A stretch of 64,000 bases of DNA from the NCBI GenBank assembly GCA_964420995.1, contig CAYQUX010000010.1:1-64000 (forward strand). The letters run 5' to 3'. The notes under the pieces were generated by a model. The model was given only the letters and a program-made list of their open reading frames with translations. It was not told where the DNA came from and ran no database searches. Of this stretch, positions 1 through 9,407 are shown piece by piece. The translations under genes and the position numbers were made by a program. The first letter of the stretch is position 1, and the number at the start of each line of letters is the position of its first letter. This DNA is from Leptolinea sp964420995. Its GTDB lineage: Bacteria > Chloroflexota > Anaerolineae > Anaerolineales > Anaerolineaceae.

Positions 1-192
1 GATGGTGTTCCAATTCGCACAGGGCAATATTGTATGCTCTCGAAATCAAATGTTAGAGAATTCTGTCAAGATACAAATTCGAGTTTTTGTTGGCTTTGTA
101 AGCTAAATGTTTATTCCAAAGATAAATCCTATAATTACAAATCAATGAATGATTATAGAGCGTTTGGAACTTCGCTAATAATAAAAGTTTAA
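1..192 (+). CDS. C-terminal end of an unrecognised protein (5' partial)
   Basis: An open frame runs from the first base of the window to a TAA at 190-192, giving 63 residues of C-terminus. The tail is Cys- and Ser/Asn-rich (cysteines in the stretches GQYCML, REFCQD and FCWLCK). I do not recognise a family. The start lies outside the window. It faces the minus-strand restriction operon, so it is not part of it. About 255 bases without any convincing gene separate the two. Confidence 0.4.
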   Translation, partial: DGVPIRTGQYCMLSKSNVREFCQDTNSSFCWLCKLNVYSKDKSYNYKSMNDYRAFGTSLIIKV

Positions 193-447
193 TGATATTC
201 ATATCGATATTTGCTTTGGATGGGAATTTGTCAAGAATTGTGGCTGCTGTATTAAGAGTCCAATAGTTTGGAGGGTGTACTTGGTCTCAAAAAAGCAACA
301 TATGGGCATCCTCTAAATCATATGGCCTCAAGTAACCTAATGAGTAATGGATCCGATTCGCCATGCGAATGTTAATAATGTACTTACCAACCTGGTGTTT
401 GGCATTTTTGATATCATGATTTTCTTAGCTCCAATATATTATTGACT

Positions 448-3400
448 TTATTCTTTAGTCCAATAATCAGCTAGCATTTCAGCTTGATCTAAAACCTTAT
501 TCACCGAGATAGTGTATTCACCCGTAGCAGGATCATCCGGCGGATATTTGTACCGGCGTAGGATTCGTTTAACCATCACCCGCAACTTTGCCTGGACACT
601 TTGTTTTTGCTGCCAATCAATCGATGTGTTCTTCCGTACATTTTCAACCAGGTCGTGGGCAATTTGCTTCAACACCTGATCGCCTAGAATGGTTTCAGCC
701 GTTGGGTTATCCGCTAAGGCATCGTAAAAAGCCAGTTCATCAACCCGTAAACCAAGCTTCTCTCCGCGTTCATCGGCAGCCCGAATGTCCTTTGCCAGCT
801 TAATCAGTTCATCAATGATTTTTGCAGAGTCGATCAAACCAGCTTGATAGCGTTTTACCGCTTCGGCTAGCATTTCAGAAAATTTTCTGCCCTGAATAAG
901 GTTGAATGCAGAGCGTGTCTTGATTTCATCGTTTAACAATCGCTTCAATAATTCCATCGCCAGATTGCGGCGATTCATATTTTGTATTTCAGCCAGAAAT
1001 TCATCTGACAGAATGGATATATCTGGTTTCTTTATTCCGGCAGCATCAAAAACATCAATGACTTCATTTGAAATGATGGCATCGTTGATAATTTGCCGGA
1101 TTGCGGTTTCTATTTCCTCATTTGTGCGAGTCTTATTCTGTTCATCAAATTTGGAAAAACGTGCTTTGATGGCTTGAAAGAACGCCAGGTCATCTCGAAT
1201 TTCGAGGGCTTTTGGATGCGGAACGGCTAAACCAAAAGCTTTTTGCAACCGGATTGTATTGTAAATAAATCGATCTTTCCCATTTACGACTGTTTTACCC
1301 TCTTTGATCTCCGATAATTCGGCTATGTAGTTGGCCGCATCTAAAATGAAATTCAATTTAGCTTTGGGTTCCAGTTTAAAATATTTGCGGTATTCAAAGC
1401 GGGCAAACATGTTTTCCACAATTTCATAAAATTCAAGCATTTTTGCCACGGCTTCTTCTTGGTCAAATGTGATCTGACCTTTACCGTGACTCGCCGCATA
1501 AATCTGCAAGGCGTTCTTTAGGTCCTGCGCGATACCAATGTAATCAACGATCAAACCGCCTTCTTTATCGCCAAAGACCCGATTAACTCGGGCAATTGCC
1601 TGCATCAGCGTGTGCCCATTCATCGGTTTGTCGATATACATGGTATGCAGGCAGGGAGCATCAAAACCGGTAAGGAACATATCTCGAACAATTATCAATT
1701 TCAATGGATCTGCCGGGTTCTTCAACCGGTTCCCAATTGCCTTCCGTTTTTCCTTATTTCGAATGTGTTCCTGCCACCCCAAAGGATCACTGGACGAACC
1801 CGTCATGACAATCTTAATGACACCCTTTTCATCTGAAGGGTCATACCAATGAGGGCGTAGTTTGATGATTTCATTGAACAATTCCACGCAGATGCGCCGG
1901 CTCATACAGACGACCATACCTTTACCATCAACAGCAGAAATACGCTGTTCAAAATGGTGAACCAGATCAGCCGCTACTTGTTTAATGCGCCCTTCACTAC
2001 CAACAACAGCTTCTTTGCCTGTCCAACGGGCAAAACGTTTCTGTTTTTCGGTCAGTTCGTCATCTTCCGTGATCTCTTCAACCCGTTGATCCAATATTTT
2101 CTGATCATCTTCGGAAAGTTCGATCTTGGCTAACCGGCTTTCGTAAAAAATGCGGACCGTAGCCCCATCTTCCACTGCCTGTTGAATATCATACACATCG
2201 ATGTAATTGCCAAAGACTGCCTGGGTATTCCGATCTTCTTTTTCGATGGGGGTGCCGGTAAAACCAATAAAAGTAGCATTCGGCAAAGCATCACGAATGT
2301 GACGGGCGAACCCATCAATAAAATCATATTGACTGCGGTGCGCTTCGTCAGCGATTACCACAATGTTTCGCCGCCCGCTCAACATAGGGTAATTTCCCAT
2401 TTTTTCATCGGGGAAGAATTTTTGGATAGTTGTAAATACAATGCCACCCGAAGGAACTGCAAGCAACTTTCTTAGGTCCTCACGGCTGCCAGCCTGAACT
2501 GGTGATTGACGCAACAATTGCTGACAACTACAGAATGTTTCGAATAATTGCTGGTCCAGATCATTTCGGTCAGTTAACACAACCAATGTAGGATTGGCCA
2601 TTTCTTCTGAAAGAATCAGCTTGCCCGCGTAGAAAACCATGGATAGGCTTTTTCCACTTCCTTGGGTATGCCAAATTACGCCCGCGCGTTTATCACCGGC
2701 TAATTGATGTTCCACCTCCGGAAGATCATAAACGGCAGGATGTTCAGACACAAAATGGCGGTTATCTTTAGATGTAGCACGTATGGTTGAGGCGATGGCT
2801 TTATTGACGGCAAAATATTGATGATAAGCTGCTACCTTCTTTATTGTGCTCTCACGTGTTTTTTCAAACACAATAAAATGACGGATTAAATCCAGCAATG
2901 TTTTCTTATTGAATAATCCTTTGATCATTGGTTCCATTTCAGATTCGACCCTGGAATCAATGATCTTCGTTCCGTCAATGCTTTTCCAGTCCATGAAACG
3001 CGAATAATCGCTGGATATGGTCCCCGCTTTGGCAAACCATCCATCTGTGATAATGCATAAAGCATTGAATGTAAAAAGCGTTGGGATGTCTTTTTTGTAG
3101 GTTTGGATCTGATTGTAGGCGGCTTGCAATCCGGCTTTTTCATCCGCCGCGTTCTTTAATTCCATCACAACCAATGGGAGCCCATTGATAAATAAGACCA
3201 AATCCGGCCGTTTGTTTACATTATTCTCAACCACTACAAATTGGTTTACCGCCAGAAATTCGTTGTTATCCGGGTTGGAATAATCAATCAGCCAGACCTT
3301 ATCGGTTCTGGATTTACCCTCACCGATGCCAAATTTGACGTCTACGCCATCGGTGAGCATGCGATGAAACGCTTCATTGTTTTCGATTAAGGTTAACGAA

Positions 3401-3627
3401 AAGGTACGGACTACCTTTTTATAGGCATCTTTGCGTGCGTCTTCTGGAATATTTGGATTCAATCGATCAATAGCATTTCGCAGACGATGTTGCAAAATCA
3501 CATCGGAATAGGTACGTTCGGGGGCAGTACATTCCACCAGATCAGGGCCAAACTGTATGGAATATCCGTTTTCATCTCTGAGCAGTTCAAGAGCAAATTG
3601 TTCAATCTCTGATTCGAAGAGGATCAT
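448..3627 (-). CDS. hsdR: Type I restriction enzyme, R (motor/nuclease) subunit
   Basis: HsdR is the ATP-dependent translocase and nuclease subunit of a type I restriction-modification complex; it acts with HsdM and HsdS on unmethylated foreign DNA. The 1059-residue product has a PD-(D/E)xK nuclease core near residues 141-158 (PDLVLF...MELK), a Walker A motif HTQGSGKS near 320-327, a DEAH box (ADEAH) near 427-430, and the later helicase motifs GFTGTP and QAIARVNR. Length is normal for the family. I chose the ATG at 3627 because it follows AAAAAGGATGCT; an in-frame ATG at 3684 would overlap the upstream SIR2-like gene and has no better ribosome site. It is the last gene of the operon hsdM-hsdS-SIR2-hsdR, 13 bases after the SIR2-like gene. 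Confidence 0.95.
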   Translation of the reverse strand: MILFESEIEQFALELLRDENGYSIQFGPDLVECTAPERTYSDVILQHRLRNAIDRLNPNIPEDARKDAYKKVVRTFSLTLIENNEAFHRMLTDGVDVKFGIGEGKSRTDKVWLIDYSNPDNNEFLAVNQFVVVENNVNKRPDLVLFINGLPLVVMELKNAADEKAGLQAAYNQIQTYKKDIPTLFTFNALCIITDGWFAKAGTISSDYSRFMDWKSIDGTKIIDSRVESEMEPMIKGLFNKKTLLDLIRHFIVFEKTRESTIKKVAAYHQYFAVNKAIASTIRATSKDNRHFVSEHPAVYDLPEVEHQLAGDKRAGVIWHTQGSGKSLSMVFYAGKLILSEEMANPTLVVLTDRNDLDQQLFETFCSCQQLLRQSPVQAGSREDLRKLLAVPSGGIVFTTIQKFFPDEKMGNYPMLSGRRNIVVIADEAHRSQYDFIDGFARHIRDALPNATFIGFTGTPIEKEDRNTQAVFGNYIDVYDIQQAVEDGATVRIFYESRLAKIELSEDDQKILDQRVEEITEDDELTEKQKRFARWTGKEAVVGSEGRIKQVAADLVHHFEQRISAVDGKGMVVCMSRRICVELFNEIIKLRPHWYDPSDEKGVIKIVMTGSSSDPLGWQEHIRNKEKRKAIGNRLKNPADPLKLIIVRDMFLTGFDAPCLHTMYIDKPMNGHTLMQAIARVNRVFGDKEGGLIVDYIGIAQDLKNALQIYAASHGKGQITFDQEEAVAKMLEFYEIVENMFARFEYRKYFKLEPKAKLNFILDAANYIAELSEIKEGKTVVNGKDRFIYNTIRLQKAFGLAVPHPKALEIRDDLAFFQAIKARFSKFDEQNKTRTNEEIETAIRQIINDAIISNEVIDVFDAAGIKKPDISILSDEFLAEIQNMNRRNLAMELLKRLLNDEIKTRSAFNLIQGRKFSEMLAEAVKRYQAGLIDSAKIIDELIKLAKDIRAADERGEKLGLRVDELAFYDALADNPTAETILGDQVLKQIAHDLVENVRKNTSIDWQQKQSVQAKLRVMVKRILRRYKYPPDDPATGEYTISVNKVLDQAEMLADYWTKE

Positions 3628-3640
3628 AGCATCCTTTTTA

Positions 3641-4864
3641 TTATTGAGTTCGGTTTCGTAATAACGAAATCCCTTCAGAAGCATTTTTCATAATAATTTC
3701 AATTCGTTGATCTGGTAATTCTGAAATCAATTTTGAAAAGTCGTTATTCTTTGAAGAAAACCCGGGATCAATAACAATCAAGTGGTTTTCTGGATTTCGA
3801 TTTATCCATTTACCAATAAATGAATTAATATGGTCATCACTAAACGAATATCCAATAATAATTAATTCATTACTTAGTTCAAGATACTGTTCAAAAGAAT
3901 TTAATAATGCAAGAAAAGGACCCTTAGCTGTTAATTTATTCTTCCCACCAAAAATAATCGCTGGTTCGAGACTTCTAGTTTTTGAATCTGTTCTACTCTG
4001 TAAAACCTCAATGTCCTGATAAGGGATTGGATGTAAATTATCCTTTTCTTTATCATTTTTCACCCAGTTTATTGATCCATGGAGTTTTATGATATTTAGG
4101 GCAGTTGGAGAAAACTGTACTTTATTTGTTGAAATCCATTGGTCAATCCCTGTTGAGAAAGCTATATTATTTTTTCTACAGATTAGCTCTAAAGTATTAT
4201 CATAATTTAATGTTGCTATGTTTGAATTGCTTTTTTTGCAGATTTTCACTAGGTCAAGTAAGTAATCGGAATCACAGTCCTTTAACCATACTAGATCGAT
4301 CAGTTTCTTTGTAATTGTCTCTCGTGTTGCAGAAAATGATTTTGTGGTTTTTGAGCCCATTGCTTGACGAATAATTTTTTGTAATTGTTCTCCAATTTCG
4401 TCAATTGGAATAATAGAAAGATTGTTTGAGAGCCTATTAGATGCATCATTAGTAGTGACAAATCTGTTGCTACCATAAGTCGGGCTATTAAATGATTGAA
4501 CAATTGGGGAATAAATTTGGTTAATAAACTGGTATATATCCCGTTGCGAAATTTCTCCAAGCTCCAATTCATTTAATAAAGGATGCCAAGATGCGATAAA
4601 TGGATTAAGCTCTGATGAATCGCGTTCGGAGAGAAGATCAATTGTGTTTAATAATTCTTCAATATTTATCCCGAAATAAGGATTAATACCTTTTGACCCT
4701 TTGAGGAAAACCAATCCCCCAATAACAAATTGAAGAACTTTTGCACTACGTATAGATCTTCCATCATTGGCAATTTTGTTATAAATTACTTCTGTCATCT
4801 TACTAGCTATCGGTACACCCGCTTCAACTGATGCTCCGGCGCCAAGTAAAAACATTCTTTTCAT
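3641..4864 (-). CDS. SIR2-like domain protein inside the type I RM operon
   Basis: The 407-residue product starts with FLLGAGASVEAGVP (residues 5-17), the nucleotide-binding signature of SIR2-like domains. It also has TLNYDN (218-223), LHGSINW (261-267, with the His expected at the active site) and a C-terminal GYSFSDDHIN motif that completes the Rossmann fold. Bacterial SIR2 domains in defence loci (ThsA, DSR, SIR2-APAZ systems) consume NAD+ after phage sensing; that role here is inference. Its ATG follows AGGAGAAAGGGTGG. It lies 20 bases after hsdS and 13 before hsdR, so it is almost surely co-transcribed. No separate sensor domain is obvious, though the region between residues 20 and 210 is unassigned helical sequence. 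Confidence 0.85.
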   Translation of the reverse strand: MKRMFLLGAGASVEAGVPIASKMTEVIYNKIANDGRSIRSAKVLQFVIGGLVFLKGSKGINPYFGINIEELLNTIDLLSERDSSELNPFIASWHPLLNELELGEISQRDIYQFINQIYSPIVQSFNSPTYGSNRFVTTNDASNRLSNNLSIIPIDEIGEQLQKIIRQAMGSKTTKSFSATRETITKKLIDLVWLKDCDSDYLLDLVKICKKSNSNIATLNYDNTLELICRKNNIAFSTGIDQWISTNKVQFSPTALNIIKLHGSINWVKNDKEKDNLHPIPYQDIEVLQSRTDSKTRSLEPAIIFGGKNKLTAKGPFLALLNSFEQYLELSNELIIIGYSFSDDHINSFIGKWINRNPENHLIVIDPGFSSKNNDFSKLISELPDQRIEIIMKNASEGISLLRNRTQ

Positions 4865-4884
4865 TTTCCACCCTTTCTCCTATT

Positions 4885-6042
4885 TTAAATATCAATTTCA
4901 CCATTCATAAATTTTGGTAATAGGGTATCCCGAATTTTAATTAAAATTTTAGTTCCCTCTTTATTGTTTTGGAGGCCATCAAACAATGGTTTGACAATAT
5001 TATTAAACATTATTATTAATTTCCTATCTGGAATAATAATAGGCAAATCAACAGCTTGTTTTCTGTTTAATCCTGGGACTGCAGAATCCGAACTTATCAT
5101 AAAAAAATCTTGTTGCAATAATAAGAAATAATGAAAATAATTGCCATTGCAATTCAATAAATCTTCAATATAAAAAGTTGTATCAATCGGATAAAAATTC
5201 TCTTCGATCCAAATAACCTTGCCTATAGTTCCTTTTCTTCCAATCACAATACCGGGGCCTTTTATTAGAAATTCATTATGGGTACTTACTATTCCAGATG
5301 AACCAACAACTGGAAATTCCCCATCAACTCTATTTTCAGCAATTAAACCCTTCCCATAATGCATTCCACAAACATCGCCAAGTTTTCCAACAATCCACCC
5401 TTTTGGGATCATCCCTAACTCGCTTTCGACCAATTCGCCGTTTGCACTTGGAAAATTAAAATTGACAAACCATTCCTTGAAAATTGCCTGGGCAATGGCT
5501 TCAAGTGTCACATTAGTTTGGCGGTTGAGTTCGATATTGTCATCGATAGTAATTAAAATTTCTGATATTCGTTTTTGGGTTTCCAAAGGGGGAATATTTA
5601 ATTCTAATTCACCTAAAACTGGAATATATAAATTTTTTTGTACACTCCCTTCTCCCATTTGCTCAATGAGACTCTGCTGGGAGAGCAAGCAATAAAAAAT
5701 AAACATATTGTCATAGCGTGTTGTATCGACATCGATATTAATTACTGCTCGATTACCGCACATATAATCTTTTAGAATTCCCAAGCGACCAATTGTTCCG
5801 GATTTACTAATTGCTAAAGAATCAGGTTTGAATAAAAAAGCACTTTTACCAGCACTGTTAAAACCCAATCTTGATAAATGACGACTTGTATCAAAAACAT
5901 ATGAATTATTCAAATCATTGGCACGAAGCCATTTTATTTCATCTCCAAAATATTCAGGGACTGTTTGAGATGGGTTAACGTACCCTTCTTGAAATTTGAC
6001 GCAATTCTTTAGTTTGACCTTATGCCAATTATGATTAGTCAT
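4885..6042 (-). CDS. hsdS: Type I restriction enzyme, S (specificity) subunit
   Basis: HsdS recognises the bipartite DNA target for both methylation and restriction. The 385-residue product has the usual two target-recognition domains, each followed by a conserved helical spacer: the first starts at WHKVKLKNCVKF and ends in the spacer PPLETQKRISEIL, and the second starts at GWIVGKLGDVC. The ATG at 6042 is preferred over the ATG four codons upstream because GGAG sits 7 bases before it. It is low in GC and variable, as expected for specificity subunits. It lies 153 bases after hsdM, a gap in which I see no gene, and 20 bases before the SIR2-like gene. Confidence 0.92.
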   Translation of the reverse strand: MTNHNWHKVKLKNCVKFQEGYVNPSQTVPEYFGDEIKWLRANDLNNSYVFDTSRHLSRLGFNSAGKSAFLFKPDSLAISKSGTIGRLGILKDYMCGNRAVINIDVDTTRYDNMFIFYCLLSQQSLIEQMGEGSVQKNLYIPVLGELELNIPPLETQKRISEILITIDDNIELNRQTNVTLEAIAQAIFKEWFVNFNFPSANGELVESELGMIPKGWIVGKLGDVCGMHYGKGLIAENRVDGEFPVVGSSGIVSTHNEFLIKGPGIVIGRKGTIGKVIWIEENFYPIDTTFYIEDLLNCNGNYFHYFLLLQQDFFMISSDSAVPGLNRKQAVDLPIIIPDRKLIIMFNNIVKPLFDGLQNNKEGTKILIKIRDTLLPKFMNGEIDI

Positions 6043-6195
6043 TGCCGTCTCCATTGAATTGGTCTGGTTGCTACTTTAATAATTCTATGATTGATAGAAA
6101 ACCAGCATAATTTTTGCGGAGTTTTTAAAACATTGTTGAACACAATATAGTAATTAGAGTCTTGAGTATCTAATAAATTAACAGAACTAAAAAAA

Positions 6196-7719
6196 TTAAA
6201 AATCACAGTCGATCCCTTTCAAATTCTTGCGAATAATCTGTTGTAGCTCATTCGCTCGGGCAAACTGTGCGGCTAATTGAGTCGTAAGCGCATTCATTTT
6301 CTCCTCAAATGGTATCCCGTCGTCCTCAACTTCTTCAGTTCCCACATAACGCCCAGGCATAAGCGTATAGTTACTAGCTCTAACTTCATCTAGAGAGGCT
6401 ACTTTACTAAAGCCAGCCTTATCTTCATATCCGCCCGTTTTTCCACGCCAGGCGTGATATGTTCCTGAAATTAAAGCGATATCCGCTTCAGTAAATACTT
6501 TGTTGCGGCGGTTGATCATTGATCCCAATTTGCGGGCGTCAATAAACAGAATTTCGTTCGAACGGTCACGGAATTTATGGTTGGTCTTATTACGCGCCAG
6601 GAACCACAAGCAGGCGGGAATCATAGTGTTGAAAAATAATTGAGCCGGTAGGGCCACCATACAATCCACCAGCCCAGCTTCAATCAAATTCTTGCGAATT
6701 TCACCTTCACCGCCAGAATTACTATTCATGCTGCCATTCGCCAGCACAATCCCGGCAGTCCCGGTTGGGCAAAGCTTTGAGATGAAATGTTGCAGCCAGG
6801 CATAGTTGGCATTGCCGGTAGGCGGAACGCCATATTTCCAACGATTATCATCCCGTAATTTTTCTCCGCTCCAATCACTGATATTAAATGGTGGATTGGC
6901 GAGAATAAAATCGGCTTTCAAATCCGAGTGGCGGTCATTCAAGAAGGTATCGCCCAGTTCCAATTTTGCATCAATGCCGCGAATCGCCAGGTTCATTTTT
7001 GCCAGTCGCAATGTGGTTGGATTGGATTCTTGTCCAAAGATAGAAAGATCTTTAATATTTCCCTGATGATTTAGAACGAACTTCTCGCTCTGCACAAACA
7101 TACCGCCGCTGCCGCAGCAGCCGTCATACACCCGGCCATTGAACGGTTCTAGCATTTCAACCAGCAGCTTCACAATACTGGCCGGGGTATAAAATTGACC
7201 GCCTTTTTTTCCTTCCGCATCCGCAAATTGACCAAGAAAATATTCGTACACTTGCCCGAGCAAATCTTTGGATGAACCGGCTTTCTGTTGAAAACCAATC
7301 TTACCGATCAAGTCTATCAATTCACCCAGACGCTGTTTATTCAGTTCAGGGTCTGCATAAATTTTTGGCAGAATCCCTTTGAGCGGTGGGTTTATCTTTT
7401 CTATCTCGTCCATCGCATCGTCAATTGTTTTGCCGATTTCCGGCTGCTTGGCGCGGTCTTGGAGGTATTGCCAGCGGGCTTTTTCAGGTACGAAGAAAAC
7501 ATTGTCACCCAGATATTCATCCGGGTCTTCGGGGTCAGCGCCTTCAAATTCACCTTGACCCGCTTTCAGCTTTTCATACTGATCATAGAATGCATCAGAT
7601 ATATATTTAAGAAAGATCAGCCCAAGGACAATATGTTTGTATTCCGCCGCATCCATATTGGAGCGCAGTTTATCCGCGGCTGCCCAAAGAGTTTTTTCCA
7701 GTTCGTTGTTTTCTGCCAT
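6196..7719 (-). CDS. hsdM: Type I restriction enzyme, M (N6-adenine methyltransferase) subunit
   Basis: HsdM methylates adenine in the target chosen by HsdS. The 507-residue protein has the N-terminal HsdM helical domain (LRSNMDAAEYKHIVLGLIFL), the GQFYTP motif (174-179), the SAM-binding DGCCGSGG (199-206) and the catalytic NPPF (275-278), in the usual order and at normal length. The ATG follows AGGAGAAACCCT. It is the first gene of the minus-strand operon, so the promoter should lie in the gap to its right. Confidence 0.95.
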   Translation of the reverse strand: MAENNELEKTLWAAADKLRSNMDAAEYKHIVLGLIFLKYISDAFYDQYEKLKAGQGEFEGADPEDPDEYLGDNVFFVPEKARWQYLQDRAKQPEIGKTIDDAMDEIEKINPPLKGILPKIYADPELNKQRLGELIDLIGKIGFQQKAGSSKDLLGQVYEYFLGQFADAEGKKGGQFYTPASIVKLLVEMLEPFNGRVYDGCCGSGGMFVQSEKFVLNHQGNIKDLSIFGQESNPTTLRLAKMNLAIRGIDAKLELGDTFLNDRHSDLKADFILANPPFNISDWSGEKLRDDNRWKYGVPPTGNANYAWLQHFISKLCPTGTAGIVLANGSMNSNSGGEGEIRKNLIEAGLVDCMVALPAQLFFNTMIPACLWFLARNKTNHKFRDRSNEILFIDARKLGSMINRRNKVFTEADIALISGTYHAWRGKTGGYEDKAGFSKVASLDEVRASNYTLMPGRYVGTEEVEDDGIPFEEKMNALTTQLAAQFARANELQQIIRKNLKGIDCDF

Positions 7720-7773
7720 AGGGTTTCTCCTGCTTTGAAAAGAATTTTGTTCTCCCCCATTTTTCGTCTATTG

Positions 7774-7803
7774 ATTCTACACATTATTACATAAAACCAG
7801 CAA
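7774..7803 (-). promoter_or_regulatory. Candidate promoter for the hsdM operon
   Basis: Read on the minus strand, TTGCTG (7803-7798) and TAGAAT (7779-7774) are separated by 18 bases, about 55 bases upstream of the hsdM start. The match to sigma-70 consensus is moderate. No other good hexamer pair was seen between hsdM and 7850. Confidence 0.35.
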
Positions 7804-8158
7804 CACCCTTTTTCTTAATAGCTTCTTATTTATCCCGACTATTAATTGGTGGTTGGTTCAATAGTTTATGTAACCAAAAGCACTATTAGGGAGATCATTT
7901 AAACATGTTCATCAAAGTAATAGAAACCCGTTTTGGCACAAACTGATTTAGCTTGAGTAATGACCATATGCTTTTTATTTTTGAAGGAATTTCATTATGT
8001 ATCAACCCTCATGGGTGTTGTCTACCTAATGTCGCTAACTTTAAAAAGAAATATTTACAATATCTTCTTGGGCAACATAAATCATTTTCAGATATTACGA
8101 AAAGAAAATTTTTTAGATCTAACAATCAACTCTATCCCCCTTTTCTTGGTGATTGTAA
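7804..8158. other. AT-rich gap with no convincing gene
   Basis: About 350 bases separate the RM operon from the toxin-antitoxin-like pair. Short frames here lack ribosome sites and recognisable sequence. I see no strong hairpin or repeat. Confidence 0.5.
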
Positions 8159-8554
8159 TTACAATTTCCAAGTTATTGTTCTATAGAAATCGCGAACATC
8201 ATCATTAACATGTCCAGAACTTGTTAATTTTTCTTGAATTTCTTGTACTTTTTCTTTAGATATATCAGATTTTCTTTTTGCCGTCTTATTGGCTAATCTT
8301 TTTCGTAGAAAATCAACTTCCATTATTATTGCAAAGCTATAAGTAACATAAGAATGTTTCGTTACAAAATCATACTCCCCCACTTTGAATTCTACAGTCC
8401 TGCAATTATCCAGGTTCTCATGATCAATAGGAACCATAATTACTCTTCCGGTTACAGGGTCCTGATCTAGAACAACAAAAAAGAAATGCGGTCTTGATGC
8501 ATTTGGAATTTCAATTAAATATGTTTGCCCCGCTAATATCTTTTCGTCAGCCAT
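8159..8554 (-). CDS. Small protein downstream of a Panacea antitoxin; candidate toxin
   Basis: This 131-residue protein is encoded 14 bases after the Panacea-domain gene and is probably translationally coupled, since its ATG has no clear Shine-Dalgarno. Its N-terminal half reads like a small beta-barrel (ILAGQTYLIEIP, HFFFVVLDQDP, RVIMVPID), which resembles PemK/MazF-like or related small toxin folds, followed by a charged helical C-terminus (KEKVQEIQEKL). Known Panacea antitoxins neutralise many unrelated toxins encoded beside them, so position supports a toxin role. The family itself I cannot name, and the function is inference. Confidence 0.55.
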   Translation of the reverse strand: MADEKILAGQTYLIEIPNASRPHFFFVVLDQDPVTGRVIMVPIDHENLDNCRTVEFKVGEYDFVTKHSYVTYSFAIIMEVDFLRKRLANKTAKRKSDISKEKVQEIQEKLTSSGHVNDDVRDFYRTITWKL

Positions 8555-8568
8555 TTAGTAGTTAATTC

Positions 8569-9123
8569 TCAATCACTATTGAGCATTAGTTGCAGATCAT
8601 TTGCAAATTCTATTTTTCTATTAATCAGTCTCTTTTCTTCGGTTCCTTTATTCAAGGCATTTAATATTTGATCAATGGTAATAGGAATCGATGAACCATG
8701 GGGGTCTTGATATTCAGGGAATCTATGGCAATAGTCAATCAAATCCCAACGATTCCAACTCCCAAATTCTTGTACTACCTTATCTAAAATTTCTTTTTCG
8801 TATTGGTTTAGGCTTCCAGTTCCAGGATTATCATCTAAAGATACCCTGTAGTTCTTTGGGGGAGAAATGAAGTCATGCCAAATCGATGGAACATCGGGAG
8901 AAGGACCTTCATTGATAAGGTTATAAATTGCTGATAATACCGGACCCTTATCCATACTAACATAATGGTCTGAAGTAATAGGCAATCCCAATTCTGCGAT
9001 TGCCTTCCTATCAGCGATATATAACAGCTTTATCAACTTGATGTAATACTCAGTCCCACCTAGCTTGTCCAGTATATAAGCAGTAGCTTGAGTAGCTTTT
9101 TTTTCATTAAAAACGAGGTTCAT
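8569..9123 (-). CDS. Panacea (SocA-like, DUF4065) domain protein, probable antitoxin
   Basis: The 184-residue product carries the Panacea hallmark: KLIKLLYIADRKA followed by a segment with SDHYVSMDKGPV and then LSAIYNLI. This is typical of SocA-type antitoxins and phage-derived GepA proteins. Panacea domains act as chaperone-like antitoxins for diverse toxins. The ATG follows AAAGGG. It is the first gene of a two-gene minus-strand unit with the 131-residue protein. Upstream lie a good promoter and three tandem 9-bp repeats, suggesting autoregulation. Confidence 0.8.
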   Translation of the reverse strand: MNLVFNEKKATQATAYILDKLGGTEYYIKLIKLLYIADRKAIAELGLPITSDHYVSMDKGPVLSAIYNLINEGPSPDVPSIWHDFISPPKNYRVSLDDNPGTGSLNQYEKEILDKVVQEFGSWNRWDLIDYCHRFPEYQDPHGSSIPITIDQILNALNKGTEEKRLINRKIEFANDLQLMLNSD

Positions 9124-9182
9124 TTCAGCCCTTTCTCAAAAAGGGTACTCCAATCTGTGTCTAAAAATCCTGAAAATTACTC

Positions 9183-9208
9183 TTGTGAACTTTGTGAACA
9201 TTGTGAAC
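9183..9208. repeat. Three tandem TTGTGAAC repeats (9-bp period)
   Basis: TTGTGAAC occurs at 9183-9190, 9192-9199 and 9201-9208, each separated by one base. The array sits between the predicted -10 element and the start codon of the Panacea gene, where a bound repressor would block transcription. It is probably the operator of the toxin-antitoxin-like unit. Confidence 0.7.
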
Positions 9209-9219
9209 TTCAAACCTGC

Positions 9220-9247
9220 ATTATAACTATATATTTATAATCGTCAA
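9220..9247 (-). promoter_or_regulatory. Promoter of the Panacea gene pair
   Basis: On the minus strand TTGACG (9247-9242) and TATAAT (9225-9220) are 16 bases apart. Transcription would start near 9213 and run straight into the three 9-bp repeats. Confidence 0.65.
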
Positions 9248-9278
9248 TTGTCAAAAAGACTGTAATGGCTTTCCATGC

Positions 9279-9307
9279 AAAAAAAGCCCTAAAAATTTTG
9301 AGGGCTT
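9279..9307 (-). terminator. Intrinsic terminator of the HEPN gene
   Basis: On the minus strand AAGCCCT and AGGGCTT form a 7-bp stem around an AT-rich loop, followed by a run of T. It lies about 100 bases after the stop of the HEPN-domain gene. A very similar hairpin without the T run lies at 10871-10892. Confidence 0.7.
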
Positions 9308-9407
9308 ATAGTTTGTGTTTCAAGAAATTCTCCTTAATTTTTCGATTCTTCGATTTCTCTCAATTTTTGATAGACCCAGATAGGTCCCTTCCCCAAAAAA
9401 ATTGTAT

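Noticed and set aside
9279..9307. Another relic of the tRNA terminator
   Set aside because: The stem resembles the tRNA-linked hairpins, but no tRNA 3' sequence precedes it.
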